Assembly: GCA_905250125.1 (NCBI GenBank)
Contig: CAJNOL010000702.1
Span: forward strand, 46,004-110,003
Reading direction: 5' to 3'
Source of the DNA: Rotaria sordida
Taxonomy: Eukaryota; Rotifera; Eurotatoria; Philodinida; Philodinidae
Length of the DNA: 64,000 nt
The notes under the pieces are model-generated. The model was given only the letters and a program-made list of their open reading frames with translations. It searched no databases and had not been told where the DNA came from. Below, in pieces: positions 35,458-48,200 of the stretch. The position numbers and the translations under genes are program-made. Position 1 is the first letter of the stretch. Each line of letters starts with the position of its first letter.

Positions 35458-36348
35458 ATGTACCTATTTATCCCATTTATTTGGATTTTAATTAATCATG
35501 TTTATAAAATTATGTCAATGGATTGTGAATACTCATCACGCGAATATCAAGTTTTTCTTCGACCAGATCTCATGATAAATTCTTTTGAAACTGGTGTCAT
35601 GCAAGTTATTGATGAATTAGTAAAAATTGAAGATTTAAAAATGATACCATTTAAAGTATTACAATCATCTTTGAAATTTAAAAATGTATCATTTACTCAA
35701 TATGTTTCGGATAATAATCGACCTGAAAATGATTTTTATATAAGACCAGTATTTAAATCACGACAAAAGAAAATAACAGCACCAGCTGATATTGTAATGA
35801 AAATTTCAAATATTGATCCAGCTCTTGCATGTTTACAATTAAAAGTAAATATCTTCTTTTTCTTAATTCAATCAAATATTTTCTTGTTCTTTTCTCAGAT
35901 TGCAGAAGATTATCTTAACAGTACAGTCGTTAAATTTGAACTCGATATACATACTGACAATGGTAAGCTTACAGTTAAAAGTGCACATAGTTTTACTACG
36001 AGTCTATCATTTGATTTCGATCAAATATCTCCAGTTAATCTGTCTTCAATTCTTATTAATGCTGGTACAGTTACTCGTTCCGGTCAACCAATCATTATCG
36101 TACCTGATTCATTGGGCAAAGTCACTATGCAAACAGCTGAATTTACTATTAGTTTGGCAGGAAAAAAATTTGAAGCAGAAATAATGCATTATCCAAGAAT
36201 AGACGATGTCAAAGCTGAATTTTCTTTTAAAGTCAAAAGTACGAAAGTAGATTCAGAAGTTCTTCGTGTTGCACAACAATTAGTTGCTTATTTATCACAA
36301 TTACGAACGATAGCTTTATATGCATTTATACATTCAAAGGATCAATAA
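35458..36348 (+). CDS. Orphan beta-rich protein
   Basis: Two exons, 35458-35844 and 35899-36348, separated by a 54 nt intron (GTAAAT ... TTCTCAG) that has no stop and is a multiple of three. The spliced product is about 278 residues from the ATG at 35458, or 260 from the ATG at 35512. With the first start, the N-terminus is hydrophobic (MYLFIPFIWILINHVYK) and could be a signal peptide. The body alternates short beta-like strands ('TVVKFELDIHTDNGKLTVKS', 'KVTMQTAEFTISLAGKKFEA') and ends in a short helix. No catalytic motif or known family recognised. A possible acceptor (TTTATAG) lies 28 nt before the first ATG. No close neighbour on either side. Confidence 0.6.
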   Translation: MYLFIPFIWILINHVYKIMSMDCEYSSREYQVFLRPDLMINSFETGVMQVIDELVKIEDLKMIPFKVLQSSLKFKNVSFTQYVSDNNRPENDFYIRPVFKSRQKKITAPADIVMKISNIDPALACLQLKVNIFFFLIQSNIFLFFSQIAEDYLNSTVVKFELDIHTDNGKLTVKSAHSFTTSLSFDFDQISPVNLSSILINAGTVTRSGQPIIIVPDSLGKVTMQTAEFTISLAGKKFEAEIMHYPRIDDVKAEFSFKVKSTKVDSEVLRVAQQLVAYLSQLRTIALYAFIHSKDQ

Positions 36349-38237
36349 AAATAAACGAGAACCAATGAAAGAAATGATTTTTCACATCTGAAACGAATAT
36401 AAATTAACTATCAAACTACAATAGTAAAATTAAAAGAATATGTCTGTATGACAATTGAATAACTTTCGAAATCAAGAACAATTTTATTTCTATAAAGCAG
36501 AAGTAACAATAACATTGTTAATCATTCGTACAGTGTCGATTATTTTCTTGACATTCAACATTTGTGGACTGAGTTTAGTAGCAGAATACTTTTTGAATTA
36601 TGTCTTCATCATTCTGAACATTTTATGAAATTCATTAGAAAGATCAATGATGAACGAACTTGCAAAAAAACGGATAAATCAAATTGTTTAGTTCAACTAT
36701 TTCTAAATAGACTGCTTTAGTTATAAACACATTATCAGTATAATGTTTATCTGTAACAAAATAATTTTTTCCTATAAAAGAAGTTCTTTAAAATATTGTT
36801 TGTATTCATTTAACTCTATGTCAATGGAATATTGTTTCCGACCTTGAGTACATGTCAATGGGAAATATACATAATCTTGTGTATGTTCTCGAAGAGGGTA
36901 CAACCGATCTACATGAAATTATTACCAAAGATACAGTACCTAAAATATGAAGATACATGATCGAGAAAAAAAATTTTAGATAAGGTTTTCGAGGGTTTCC
37001 AGTAGGACCACATCGGACCTGCTTACGGTCTCCGTCTAACCTTGTCTGATTGAACAGAATTTTTTTTCAGATACCTTAGATTATATATCTCAGAGATGAT
37101 TTTAAAATTTCTCAAAAATCTCGCTTTCTTTTTTCTTTATGAAAGAATTATGTAAAGGTTCGAATCCAAAACTAGGGTGCTGACGTTCAAGGCTCTATAA
37201 ATCCGGGTAGGAAGGTCAAAAACGAAAATGGCTGATATCATCAATGGTGAGTACTTCCAAATATCTCTGGTCGAAGTTTTAACCCGTTCGGACAACGTTA
37301 GAGAGAGGTCGTCAGCAGGCTCGATGTGCTCCTATAGAAACCAGGATTTCCCGAAAAACTGCGAAAATCTTATTTACCCTCTTCGAGAACCAAAAATGAC
37401 TAAAAAGAGGGCGTGCCCTTAAGACAACAAGCACAGTGTTTTAATTCTATATTCAGTATTTAATGAAATACACAATGACAAAATTAAATCGGTTAATAGT
37501 CCAATCTTCGTTTATTACTGCTGACTTGAAAAAGTTTCTCACCAAGGATACAACTTCAAAAATGACGAGAATTATTCCTCTTTTCAGATTCTATAATTAA
37601 TGATAATTTAACGTATTAATTGAGTTTTATGCATTGTTACCAATTAACTGAATTTGTCAAGATGTTTTCAACACAAAACAATAGCATAGAAGAATTTAAA
37701 CTCTTCTTGGTCTAATAAGAAAATACTACTTTAAAGATCATTGTTTCATCGCTCTACCGTAAATGAATATTCCGATTGTTTCTTTAATCTATCTAACACA
37801 ATGTGTAAGAAGTAGATGCGTACATCAAGGTCTATGAGATATATTCATTGCATAGAAGACTTTAATCAAAGAGGAAATATGGAAGGAAACTATATAGTTT
37901 CAAGCATTAACCATCATACTAGTAAGCATTGGAATAAAAGAAAAAGATTACGTTGATTCATGCTGATAAAAGTTCCACATTAAACCAGTCAAAGAACAAG
38001 CGACATCGTTCTTTTTCTTCTCGACACCAAACAACGTTAATATTCTTTTTAGCAATATTCAGAGAAATCTGAATGGTTAATGTCATACAGGAAGAGAAAA
38101 GAAAAAGTATTTTTCTTCTCTGTTCTTACCATTGGTTTACCATCCGTCATAAACACAGTTAGAAAAAGATTACACTCAGTCTCAAAAAAAAACAGAACAA
38201 ACAAAACTACGCTGTTGAGTTTTGAGTAGAACTTTAA
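36349..38237. other. Spacer with one inverted-repeat element
   Basis: Apart from the element at 36885-37390, no gene or repeat is recognised. The sequence just before 38238 has a weak TTGAGTAG acceptor 11 nt upstream of the next start codon. Confidence 0.5.
36885..37390. mobile_element. Inverted-repeat-bounded element with higher GC
   Basis: Perfect 16 nt terminal inverted repeats GTTCTCGAAGAGGGTA (36885-36900) and its complement (37375-37390) bound 506 nt. The interior is visibly richer in GC than the surroundings and carries a 64-codon frame (37228-37422) that runs past the right end, so it is not a gene of the element. Confidence 0.6.
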
Positions 38238-38936
38238 ATGTCAGATTTTTTGGGTCGCGCTGGTCGAATTACTGAATGGGTAGTTATATCAAATTTAGAG
38301 AATCGAGCAGTCAATGCAGCATGCGATAAAGCTCAAGATTGGTGGAAAAATCGAAAACACAATAAACATGATTCACATGCATCATCTGCCAGTCCAATTC
38401 CGCCTCCACAACCATCTCCGCAAACAATATATCCAAAACCATCGCCTCAATATCAACCACAACAAGCATCCTATGGACCACCACAACAAACATCCTATGG
38501 ACCACCACAACCAGCACCATTTCCGCCATCTATGGGATATGGTGAATTATTGATAAGTGTCAATCATATCGATGGATTAAATCAATGGGGTCCATTAATT
38601 GTTATTATGGAATGTAATCATCAAAGATATCAAACATCATTAGGACAATTTCAACAACAATATTCATTTCCTATTTATCAATTTGAGTATGATCAACTTT
38701 GTGTTTGGATTCAAACAGAATATCAACAACAAACAATTGCTTATGGTAATATTCCAATACAAATTTTATTAAATAATAATAATAATTGGACTCCTCAACA
38801 ACAACGATGGATTCCATTAAGAGATTATTATAATGGACCAGCTGGACAATTACTTGTCAATATAGAATATAAAATGAATTATCCATCGACACAACAAACT
38901 CCAGGACCTCCACCACCTTATCCTTATTATTCATAA
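38238..38936 (+). CDS. Pro/Gln-rich protein with C2-like domain
   Basis: A single exon of 232 residues. Residues 1-45 form an amphipathic, basic helix region. Residues 46-100 are a Pro/Gln/Tyr linker with repeated SYGPPQ units. Residues about 102-212 resemble a C2 beta-sandwich: GELLISVNHIDGLNQWGPL as the first strand, 'YQTSLGQFQQQYSFPIYQFE' in the middle, then 'IPIQILL', 'RWIPLRDY' and a closing 'GQLLVNIEY'. Calcium-binding aspartates are not evident, so lipid or protein binding without calcium is possible. The tail is Pro/Tyr-rich (PGPPPPYPYYS). Family membership is inferred from strand pattern only. Confidence 0.6.
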   Translation: MSDFLGRAGRITEWVVISNLENRAVNAACDKAQDWWKNRKHNKHDSHASSASPIPPPQPSPQTIYPKPSPQYQPQQASYGPPQQTSYGPPQPAPFPPSMGYGELLISVNHIDGLNQWGPLIVIMECNHQRYQTSLGQFQQQYSFPIYQFEYDQLCVWIQTEYQQQTIAYGNIPIQILLNNNNNWTPQQQRWIPLRDYYNGPAGQLLVNIEYKMNYPSTQQTPGPPPPYPYYS

Positions 38937-39213
38937 TCGTTTTGTTTGTAAAATTATATAAATGTAATATTAATCTTTTTTCATTTGTCTTTATTTATGT
39001 TGATATCTTAATGATATAAAGGCAAGCGCAAGGCAAATAGAAGAAAAAAAAAATTTTTTTGTTTGCGTATAAGTATAGAATAAATTTGTTCTCTCTCAAT
39101 AGGTCTATGCTTTTGTTTTCTCTCGCATAATGTGATAGATCTGTACAATGCGAACAAGATAAACGACAAAATTGAGAGAAAATTTAAAAAAAAAAAGAAA
39201 ATCTTCAGTTTCA

Positions 39214-42200
39214 TCAAGCTTGACGAACAAAGCAGCGATCAACATTAATTTGTATTTTTTCACGTGTTTCCGACGGAACATTTTCGAAACAAAATCTTAA
39301 ATAAAATAAATAATAGAAAAAATAAACGAAAAAATTTAAAATTTTTATCAATAAATAAGACTTTTACTTTTTAAAATCTTCAATTTCTTTATCGAGTGCA
39401 TCCATTTCATTGCAATCATTATCTTGTGGAATTGTACATAGATCAGTAAAATGTTCTTTTTAAAAAAATTACAAAGAAATAAATATCAAAACAAACAAAA
39501 AATTATTTTCATTTATTTATCTACCTGAAAATCCATTTAACAATGATGTTTTCTCTGTCGTTGATGAAAGTGTTAACCCAGCACCACTATGAAATGGATC
39601 ATAGAGAGGAAAATCAGTTGGAGTTGTTGATAATCCATGTTGTTGTTGTTCTTGTGAATAATTCCAATGTGATTCGTTTGTATTCGTTACAGGTGTATCA
39701 TTCCACGTTGAACCTGAACTACCTACAGCATAATTCATAGGAGAATAGAGTGGAAAAGGAGCAGAATTTGTTGAGCAAGAACGTGGTTCAGGTGAAGGTC
39801 GTTGAATACATCGAGATGTTGTATTATTAACCGTACCAGGCGCTGGTGAAAATGATGAATGTGGTCGTTGTACAGGACCTGGGGCAGTTGAAGGGATAAT
39901 TAGTGATTGAGATGATGATGGAAGAAGAAAACCATTTGGATCCCAATACATTGATGATGATGATGATGATGATAAACCTTCAGGTAGAATTACAGATGAT
40001 GATGATGATGATGGAATAACAGATGTACCACCAATTGGAATTGACGTTACAAGAGAAGAAGAGGATGGTGATGATGGTGTATGAGTTGGAATATAAGATG
40101 GTGTTGTAGGAAGTAGAGTTGATGATGATGGCAAGACAGAAGATGGAGGCATGGATGGTATTACTAAGTAAAAGAATAAAATAATCTATTATTTTCATAA
40201 TTCAAACATAAAAAGTGATCAATATTCTTTTTTCTTTACAAATATTAATATATAAATCATAATAAATTATCTTTAGTATATTCTGATTAAACAATATACA
40301 CTACAGATACGGTCGTAAATGTTTTTATATGAGCTATTTATGCATCGTATTTTATCGTAAATCAAATTAATGTTTTACGAATATATCAAATAGAAATACG
40401 GCATATATACGACCGTATAATACTGTAGATACATTGGTGTATTACGATGAAACAAGACTTGTTTTCATATGGAATGTTACTATTAATGGATGTATACGAC
40501 AAAAAAATAAAGCACAGAAAATCGTAATAACCATTCCCGAGTAATAATTATTTTTCCAATGAATAATACCTGGAGTATGTTCATGAATATTATTATTTGT
40601 CCAAAGATTCAATGATGGTTGCACTGCTGGTTGATGTGAAACGATTGATGATTCAACTTTTTGTGGTTGATGTGATGCATGATTTTTCAATACATTTTGA
40701 AGACGAGGTGGAGCTACACTAGTATGCTGTTGTTTATTATTATTATTATTTGATATTGTATCCGAGGTTCCATGTGATGATGCGCCAATTGTTGGTATGA
40801 CTTTTTGTTGAACATTAGATGAAGAATTCATCGTTGAAGTTGTCTTTTTAGTATTACCTGTTATCTGTTGTTGTTGTTGTTGTTGTCGATATTGTTTTGT
40901 ATTCGTTGGAGGTACAACAGGTTGAATAGGTAGAGCTAATAGAGATGGCACAGATGGTGGTGTTGGTTTATGTTTACTTTGTTTACGTGAAATAGTTATC
41001 CAGTTGACTTCCTCTTCAGGTGTATCAAAACTTTCTGATGGAAGATCAAAATTTTTTCGAGGTGTATTAGATTTTTGAGAAGAAGTTGGATGAGGATCCG
41101 TAGATGTTGATGTAGGAGTATTAGTTGTTGTTATGATGGTATTAGAAAAAGTTGATGATTCATCTAGAGAATTAGTTGTTTGTTTTTGTTGTTGTTCAAG
41201 TTTTAGTTTAGCTTTTTGTTTTCGTTTTGATAAAGGTTGTTGAGTTTGAATAGGAAGAGTTGAGGATGATAGAGGTGTTACTTTCGTAGATGATGATGAA
41301 GATGAAGTACTACGAGATGGTTGTTGAGAAGAACTAAATATTAAAAAAATACAAAACTATGAAATATTTCTTAGTAACAAAAAAAAAAGGAATAGAAATA
41401 TATACGTTGTTTGTTGAGTAGTATTTGATCCATTTTGTTTTTTTTGTTGTTGTTCTTTCGATTGAGAAGAATTTATTTTAATTTCATCATTATTATTAAT
41501 TTTTGATTGTTTATCTTTTTTCTTTTTATTTTTTTTTGATGTTGTTTCATGTGTTGTTGTTGTTGTTGTTGTTGTTGTTTGATGTTCATTATTATTAGAT
41601 GATAATGTTTCATTTCCATCAATAAATCTAACTAAATCATCAATATCATTTTGATCATTAAGAAGAAATTCTTTTGTTTTTGTATTATTTTGTATTGATT
41701 GTTTTTTATTAGTTATTAAATTTTTTTTTTGTTGTTGATCTTTTAATAAATTTTGTTGTTCAGTTAAATTTTGTACATTTCTTTTAGTTAATTTAAGTTT
41801 TAAACGTTCTTTCATTTCAACATCACGTTGATTAAAAGTACCTGTTATTGTTGTACCCATAACAGATGTTGTTGTACCTGGTAAAGCCATACATGTAACA
41901 CAACTACTTATTGGTCCATTTGTTGTATTTGATGTTGATGATAAATGAAGACATGTTGATGATGAACATGTTCGTCCTTCAGATGATTCACAACAACAAA
42001 ATTCACAAGATTTACAATTAGTATTATTATTATTATTATTTGATGAATTCTTTTTTTGATTATGATGATGATGATGATGATGAAGATGTTGATGTTGTTG
42101 TTGAGCAAGTAATGTTTGTAATGCTTCAGTTGTTTTAGATGATATTGAATGTTTTGATGATGATGATGATGATGAATCAAGACAAGTTGGAGAATGAAAT

Positions 42201-45200
42201 GATGATAATATTGAATGTAATGCTGCTTCAGATACATCAGTATTTGATGCTGCATGACGAAGAAGATGATCTAAATTATGATAAGCTGTTGATGATGATG
42301 ATGATGATGATGATGAATTTGAATCACATTTATTTGATGAATTAAAAAATGAATGAGAATTATTTGTAGAATCTAAAATAAAAAAGAAATATTTTATTTT
42401 ATTTTATTTTATTTAAATAAAAATAAATTCAACAAACTAAGTAATGTTTCATTGATAGTTGAACGTTGTTGTTTAGTTTTTTTAAATTGTTGATTATCTT
42501 TTTTTCTTCCATTATTTAAATGTTCTCCATTACCAAAACTTGTTAATTCATTAAAAAGTGCTTCAGCTATTTTTTGACCACCATGTTCAGTTGTTTTTGT
42601 ACCTGGTTTACGGGTTAAATTAATACTTAAACGAGTTTGTCCCGTTGATGTTGTTGTTTTAGCTGCTGTTAATGTTGTTGTTGAACAATTTGATGATGAT
42701 GATGAGGAGGAGGAAGAAGATGAGGATTGAAAAGATTCATTTGTATTTGGTGATGTTATTGAACCAAATGTACCAGCAGTAAATGAAACAGATTGAATTT
42801 TAGCTGAAAGATCAGCTATTGAACGTGGAAGAAGTAAATCAGCAGCAATAGATTTTTTAGGTATTTGATTTGCTGTTGTTGTAGTTGTTGTTGTTGTTGT
42901 TGTTGCTGTTGTTGTTGTTGATGAAGAATTTGATGATGAAGTTTCTTTACGACGATGAGATGATTTATTTGATTTAGATTTTGTTGATGAAGATTTTTTA
43001 GATGAAGATTCTGAAGATGTTGTAACTAAAACAAATATTTATATTCAAATTAATAAAAATGATCAAATTTTATATTCATTTTTATTTTTTAGAGATCTCT
43101 ATTTGAACTGAGATGTAACAAATTAACTTTTTTGTCAATTTGTAAAAATCAAGATGAGTTAGTTTTTATATTTTCATGGGTTTTTTCCAATCATCTAAAT
43201 CTTTCATATGTTACTATACAAATTCAAGGAAGAACAAACTAATTTCTATCTATCAGTGAAAATCAGTTTTTATCTGTTCATCGTGAACCAATAGGAATCA
43301 CCAGATATGAATGAAAACCATGAGAAATCCTTAAGCAATCACTTCGAATATTGAAAATAATTGAAAATCAAGAAAATCAATAGAAATCAAGGATTTACTT
43401 TTAATTTTATTACTGAAGATTTTTTAATGGCTTTCGATAATTTTTAACTACTTCCAATCATCGTTCATATCCTTAAGGTATTACAAATTATTTCTAGCAT
43501 ACAAATCAATTTGTTTTCCCTTGATAAAAATGAGAATAATAGTATCATACTTTTGAGTTTACTCTACTTTTCTAAACCATAACTGGTAAATTAGAGAAGA
43601 TAGAATGATTTTCAAGAGTTTAGTATTATTGTTACTAGAGACGTGTACAGATGTATATTAGTAGAAAGAAAGGAAAACATCTGAGAATGAGCCTTGATGG
43701 ATAGATGGAAAGAGAGAAAAGATATGCATGACATAGCAGATGGGATGATCTATTATATAACATGCTATAATAGTTTAATGGAGCGTAAACATTTTCTTTA
43801 TTGAAAAATACGCGATACAACGTATCTACTATCGTCTCCAAAGATTTAACCATCTTTAAACCCGATTTTTCTTTGAAAGCGTAAAAACTCATCTTTTTTA
43901 TTGATTTTATCTAACTGGATGGATATCAAGGAGGAAACATCGTACTTTTCTATTTTAAAGTATATAAAGTACGTAAAGTACTTTAGAATACTTTAAGAGA
44001 TGGTCCACCAGAAAATCGGGTAACATGGGTGGGGAAAATTTTGATTGTTTGATTTGAGTATCTAGAAACAAAGGTCTATTAGAACTAGTACTAAATTCAA
44101 AATATCAGCTCTATCTGACAATCGCTTGCTGAATGTTCTAGCTCTCTGGATTCTGGTAGCAGTGTATACTTCATAATTCAGCAAACGATTGTCAGATACA
44201 GCTGATATTTTGGATTCAGTACTAATTCTAATAGACTTTTGTTTCCAGATACTCAAATAAAAAATCAAAATTTTTCTCAGCCATGTTACTCGGTTTTCTG
44301 GCGGATCCTCTCTTAAAGTGCTTTAAAGTACAATAAAATACATTAAAGTACGTAAAGTACAAATTTACGATGTTTTCCCCTTGGTAGATATTCTACAGAG
44401 TAATCTAGGATAAGAGTAAGAAAAAAGGTCACCCTGCACGTCTCTAGTTGTTACCTTTCTTTGTTTACATAATAATGTTTTTCAAAAATCGAAATTTTAA
44501 TCAAGAGCTAATGTGTAATAGGTTTTAGCAGTTAGAAAAAGTTTAAATCTTTAGTGATACTTTGTCTTTTTCTTGTAGAGTCATAGTGAAGTTTATAGTT
44601 AACATATAAAAATAAAAACAGATTTCGTTAGTTAAATTTTGATTATTAATGAAATTATTAGAATAAATAATAGATTTTTGTAGTATTAAAATTTTTATGA
44701 ATTTTCTCACTAGTTGATGTTTGTTCGTTATTTTCAATTGGTGAATTAATATTGATTTTCGTATCATTTGTTGTTATTTTTTGTTGTTTTTCATTAGCTG
44801 ATTGTATTCCTTGAATAATACTTTCAATCCATTTTTCATCATCAATTGTTGTTGTTATATTTGATTTTTTTTCATTAAATCTTGATTGATATAATTCACG
44901 TTGAATTTGTGCAAAAGGTGAAACACTATCTAATATACCTGCTAATAATTGTTTATTAAAATCTTCTTCAAACATTAAACGAGTTAATTCTTCTTGATCT
45001 TCTAATGTATAACCTGATGATGATATATCATTATCGAGTAAATAATCTTCAACTGATGAGACAGATGATGATTCATCACCACCAATACCTGAACCAATTG
45101 AACCTTGTTGTGAAGATACACCTGTTGATGATGTATTATCCGATGATGGAATATCAACAGCTGTTGTTATAGAACTATAAGAAATTATTTCGAGGAAATT

Positions 45201-48200
45201 TTTACAATTTGATTTAGAATAAAAATAAAAGTTTCCTTTTTCTTGTGTGTGTGTGTCTTAGCATCTTTAGGGAAAAGAATAAAACGAAGAAATTGTATAA
45301 GAAGATCATTCTAGATTATCTTATAAGATTATTTCAATTATTTCATATTAATTATCTTTAATAATGTACCATAAGCAAGTTAAATAAAGCTCTATTTGTA
45401 TTGAAACTCATCTTAAACTAATGATTGATTGAGAGTCAATTCAAAATTTTTCAAAATATATAAATATCATCGATTCAATAAGCGTTTTATATTTTAATGA
45501 AAAACCAAAAACACTAACAGAAAATAGTTTTGAAATTTTCTTTATATCAAAATAACATTAAACAATAATCTTTCGTTTGATTTAATTACTGATAGTTAAA
45601 CAAAAAAAAAAAATTTTTTTTGTTTCAAAAACATTATATTTACTTTCTGTCTTACACAACGGCAACTAACCTTTGTATGCATAAACATATTTGACGTTTT
45701 TTTTTCCTAACACAAAATAGATTCGACTTAAAGAATCAGATACAACAATGAAAACTGATTAGGTCTCATTCAAAGTATTGGCCGGAATCGGTCCTTCTAA
45801 TTACCACAAATTAGTAATCGTTAAGATCATTTTCCCAGGGCTTCTCAAGAACGGCTCGACTAAAAATTATGCAACTCTCAAGGTAGATAGATCTTGACTA
45901 GTAGAGTACAAGTTGTCCTAGACTCAGAATTTCCAAATGCTTCCTTCTATGAGATATAGGGATCGTAGGAGCCAAAAATGACCTGAAGTTTTCCTCATTG
46001 CAAACAGCCAAAATTCGTTTTTTTATGGCTGAATCTTTTTCTTTGAAAAATATTGTTTAGTTCGCTCAGGAGAACTGAAATACTGGAAGTCCTGTAAAAA
46101 AAACGTGTTTTTTCTCTAGGATAAATTTTGTAAGATCTGCCAAAAACCATCAAAACATTATTTTAAGAAAAGAAAAGATATATATACCCAGATTTGGTCC
46201 TAGTTGTCACACAAAAAATTTCTGCTCAATTGGTCGAAGCATCTCGAAGAAAAAGGCGGAAAACTTCAATGTTTTCGATATTTCATATTTTTTGATTTCT
46301 ATCAATTAATTCACTTGTAAAATGGTTAGGAGGATGCATCGCTGATCTACATAACATATTTTCATGATGACAAAACTATATTAATATAGATCATTTGCAA
46401 CATGATAGAGCTGTAGAAGGTGTTTTTTTTTTGTATAGGGGATCTCTAAAGTCGGATTTTTTAAGGATCTTAATAAACATGAAAAGTTTTTGTTCATATT
46501 CCGTTCGATTTTTAGATGTAAAAAAAGTGAATTTTTGAGAGTAGGAAAGGAAGGAGGTGCCCTTAACCTCACCTACTTACACGACATACAAAGAACTAAA
46601 AGTCTATTGATTTTTTTTTCGTTTATAGTAAAAGTTTACTCGACACTACTTGTTATTCATAGAAAACAAAAAAATGTCAATAGTTTGAAGGTCGTTACGA
46701 ATGAGTGCATTCGCGGTATTCTATTCACACCTCGATATCATCAGTCATAGAATGACTTTGGACAAATGATTAACGACTATTCTCTAAAATAACTCAAACG
46801 ATAGTATGCTGACTATGATACGACATATATTTGCTCTTGTAATTAAGCACAAGAACTTTACATTCGACTCGTCTTTCGTTCAATGGTACAGTTCTTAGTA
46901 TTTGTTCTATGAAAACAAACCTATTGGTATTATCTTGTGTTGATGTTTGTAATTTTTTTGATTTTTTAATTTTTTTACATTTTTTCTTTTTTTTAATTTT
47001 AATATTATTATCAAATTGATAACCATTATGAATACAAATATTAAATGATGGTGATATCATTTTAGCTTGTGAATCTTTATATAAACAAGCTATTTCAGAC
47101 ATTTCTTCATCAAATGCTAAAAATCTATTTAATAATTGGGTATATTCAGCTGGTGAATAATCATTATCATCATCATTTGATGGTTGTAATAAATCAATCA
47201 TTTTTGACATTGAATGTTGGATTTTTCTATCCATATAAATTAATTGTTCATATAAATGTTTATTATATAATAACCATGTTAAATGAAAAGATTTCATATG
47301 ATTTTCTTCCTAAAAGAAAACAAAAAAAGATATTTCTTATTGTTTTTTTGTTTTTTAGTTTATAAATACGAACTAAATAAGAAACAATTGTTGAAACATT
47401 ATTTGCTGCTTGTATAAACATATTATATTCATCCAAAAGAAATGAAATAAATAATTGTACATCATGAGAAGTTTTTGAGCATGTATGAAAACGTTCTAAT
47501 ACTTGATTTCGTATTTCACGAACATATTCTAATACAATTGATTCAAGTTTATTAAATAATAATTGAGGATTTATATCAGTTAATCTGAATATAAATACAA
47601 ATTTTTATATAAAAATTAAAAATGTTTCTTTTTTTTTCGTTTATTTACTTTTTCACATAGTCTTTTGCTTTAGAAATATCATCAGAAAATTGATTTTCTA
47701 AAAATAGAAAGATCAAAAAAATAAATAAAGAAGAAAAAAGTATTTATTTTAAAACCTGAAAATTCTTTATCTGTTGCACGGTAAACACATTTAATAATAT
47801 GAGAAAGATCATCCCATAATTGACGAGAATTTAAATCTTCAATATCATGTGTACATGATTGACACCAACATTCATCATGATTATCATCAGAACTTGTATC
47901 CGGTACAATAATCATTCGATCAGATTCTTCTTCAAATTCCTAATTAATTTAAATTAAAAATATAGAATTTAAAATAATAGAAATAAATCATACTTGAGAT
48001 GTAACAGTTGAACTATTTGCAGTTTCTTTTTCTTCTAATCGAAGTTTAGCTTCACAATCCGGACATGTATACAATGGAAGCTTAATAAATATCAATATTT
48101 TAATATTAAATATTTAAATATTTAGAAAAAAAAATTAAATATCTTATCAACTTGAAATTTCTTAAGAGTACTCCATCTCTTCTCAAGATTTCATCAGAAA

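Noticed and set aside
37150..37175. GGTTCGAATCC-like T-loop suggesting a tRNA
   Set aside because: No matching acceptor stem, D arm or anticodon arm at the right spacing.
37228..37422. 64-codon frame in the GC-richer element
   Set aside because: It extends beyond the element's inverted repeat and shows no transposase motif.
38311..38553. Overlapping frames on both strands within the C2-like gene
   Set aside because: Shadows of the Pro/Gln repeat coding region in other frames.
42139..42345. Met/Asn-rich plus-strand frame
   Set aside because: Antisense shadow of TCA/CAT trinucleotide runs in FAM193 exon 11.
43635..44268. Minus-strand frames near the FAM193 intron foldback
   Set aside because: They lie in intron or palindrome arms, lack conserved motifs, and flanking exons splice around them.
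46381..46750. Overlapping frames on both strands, 63 and 86 codons
   Set aside because: Located in FAM193 intron 8 beside a dispersed repeat; no coding signature.
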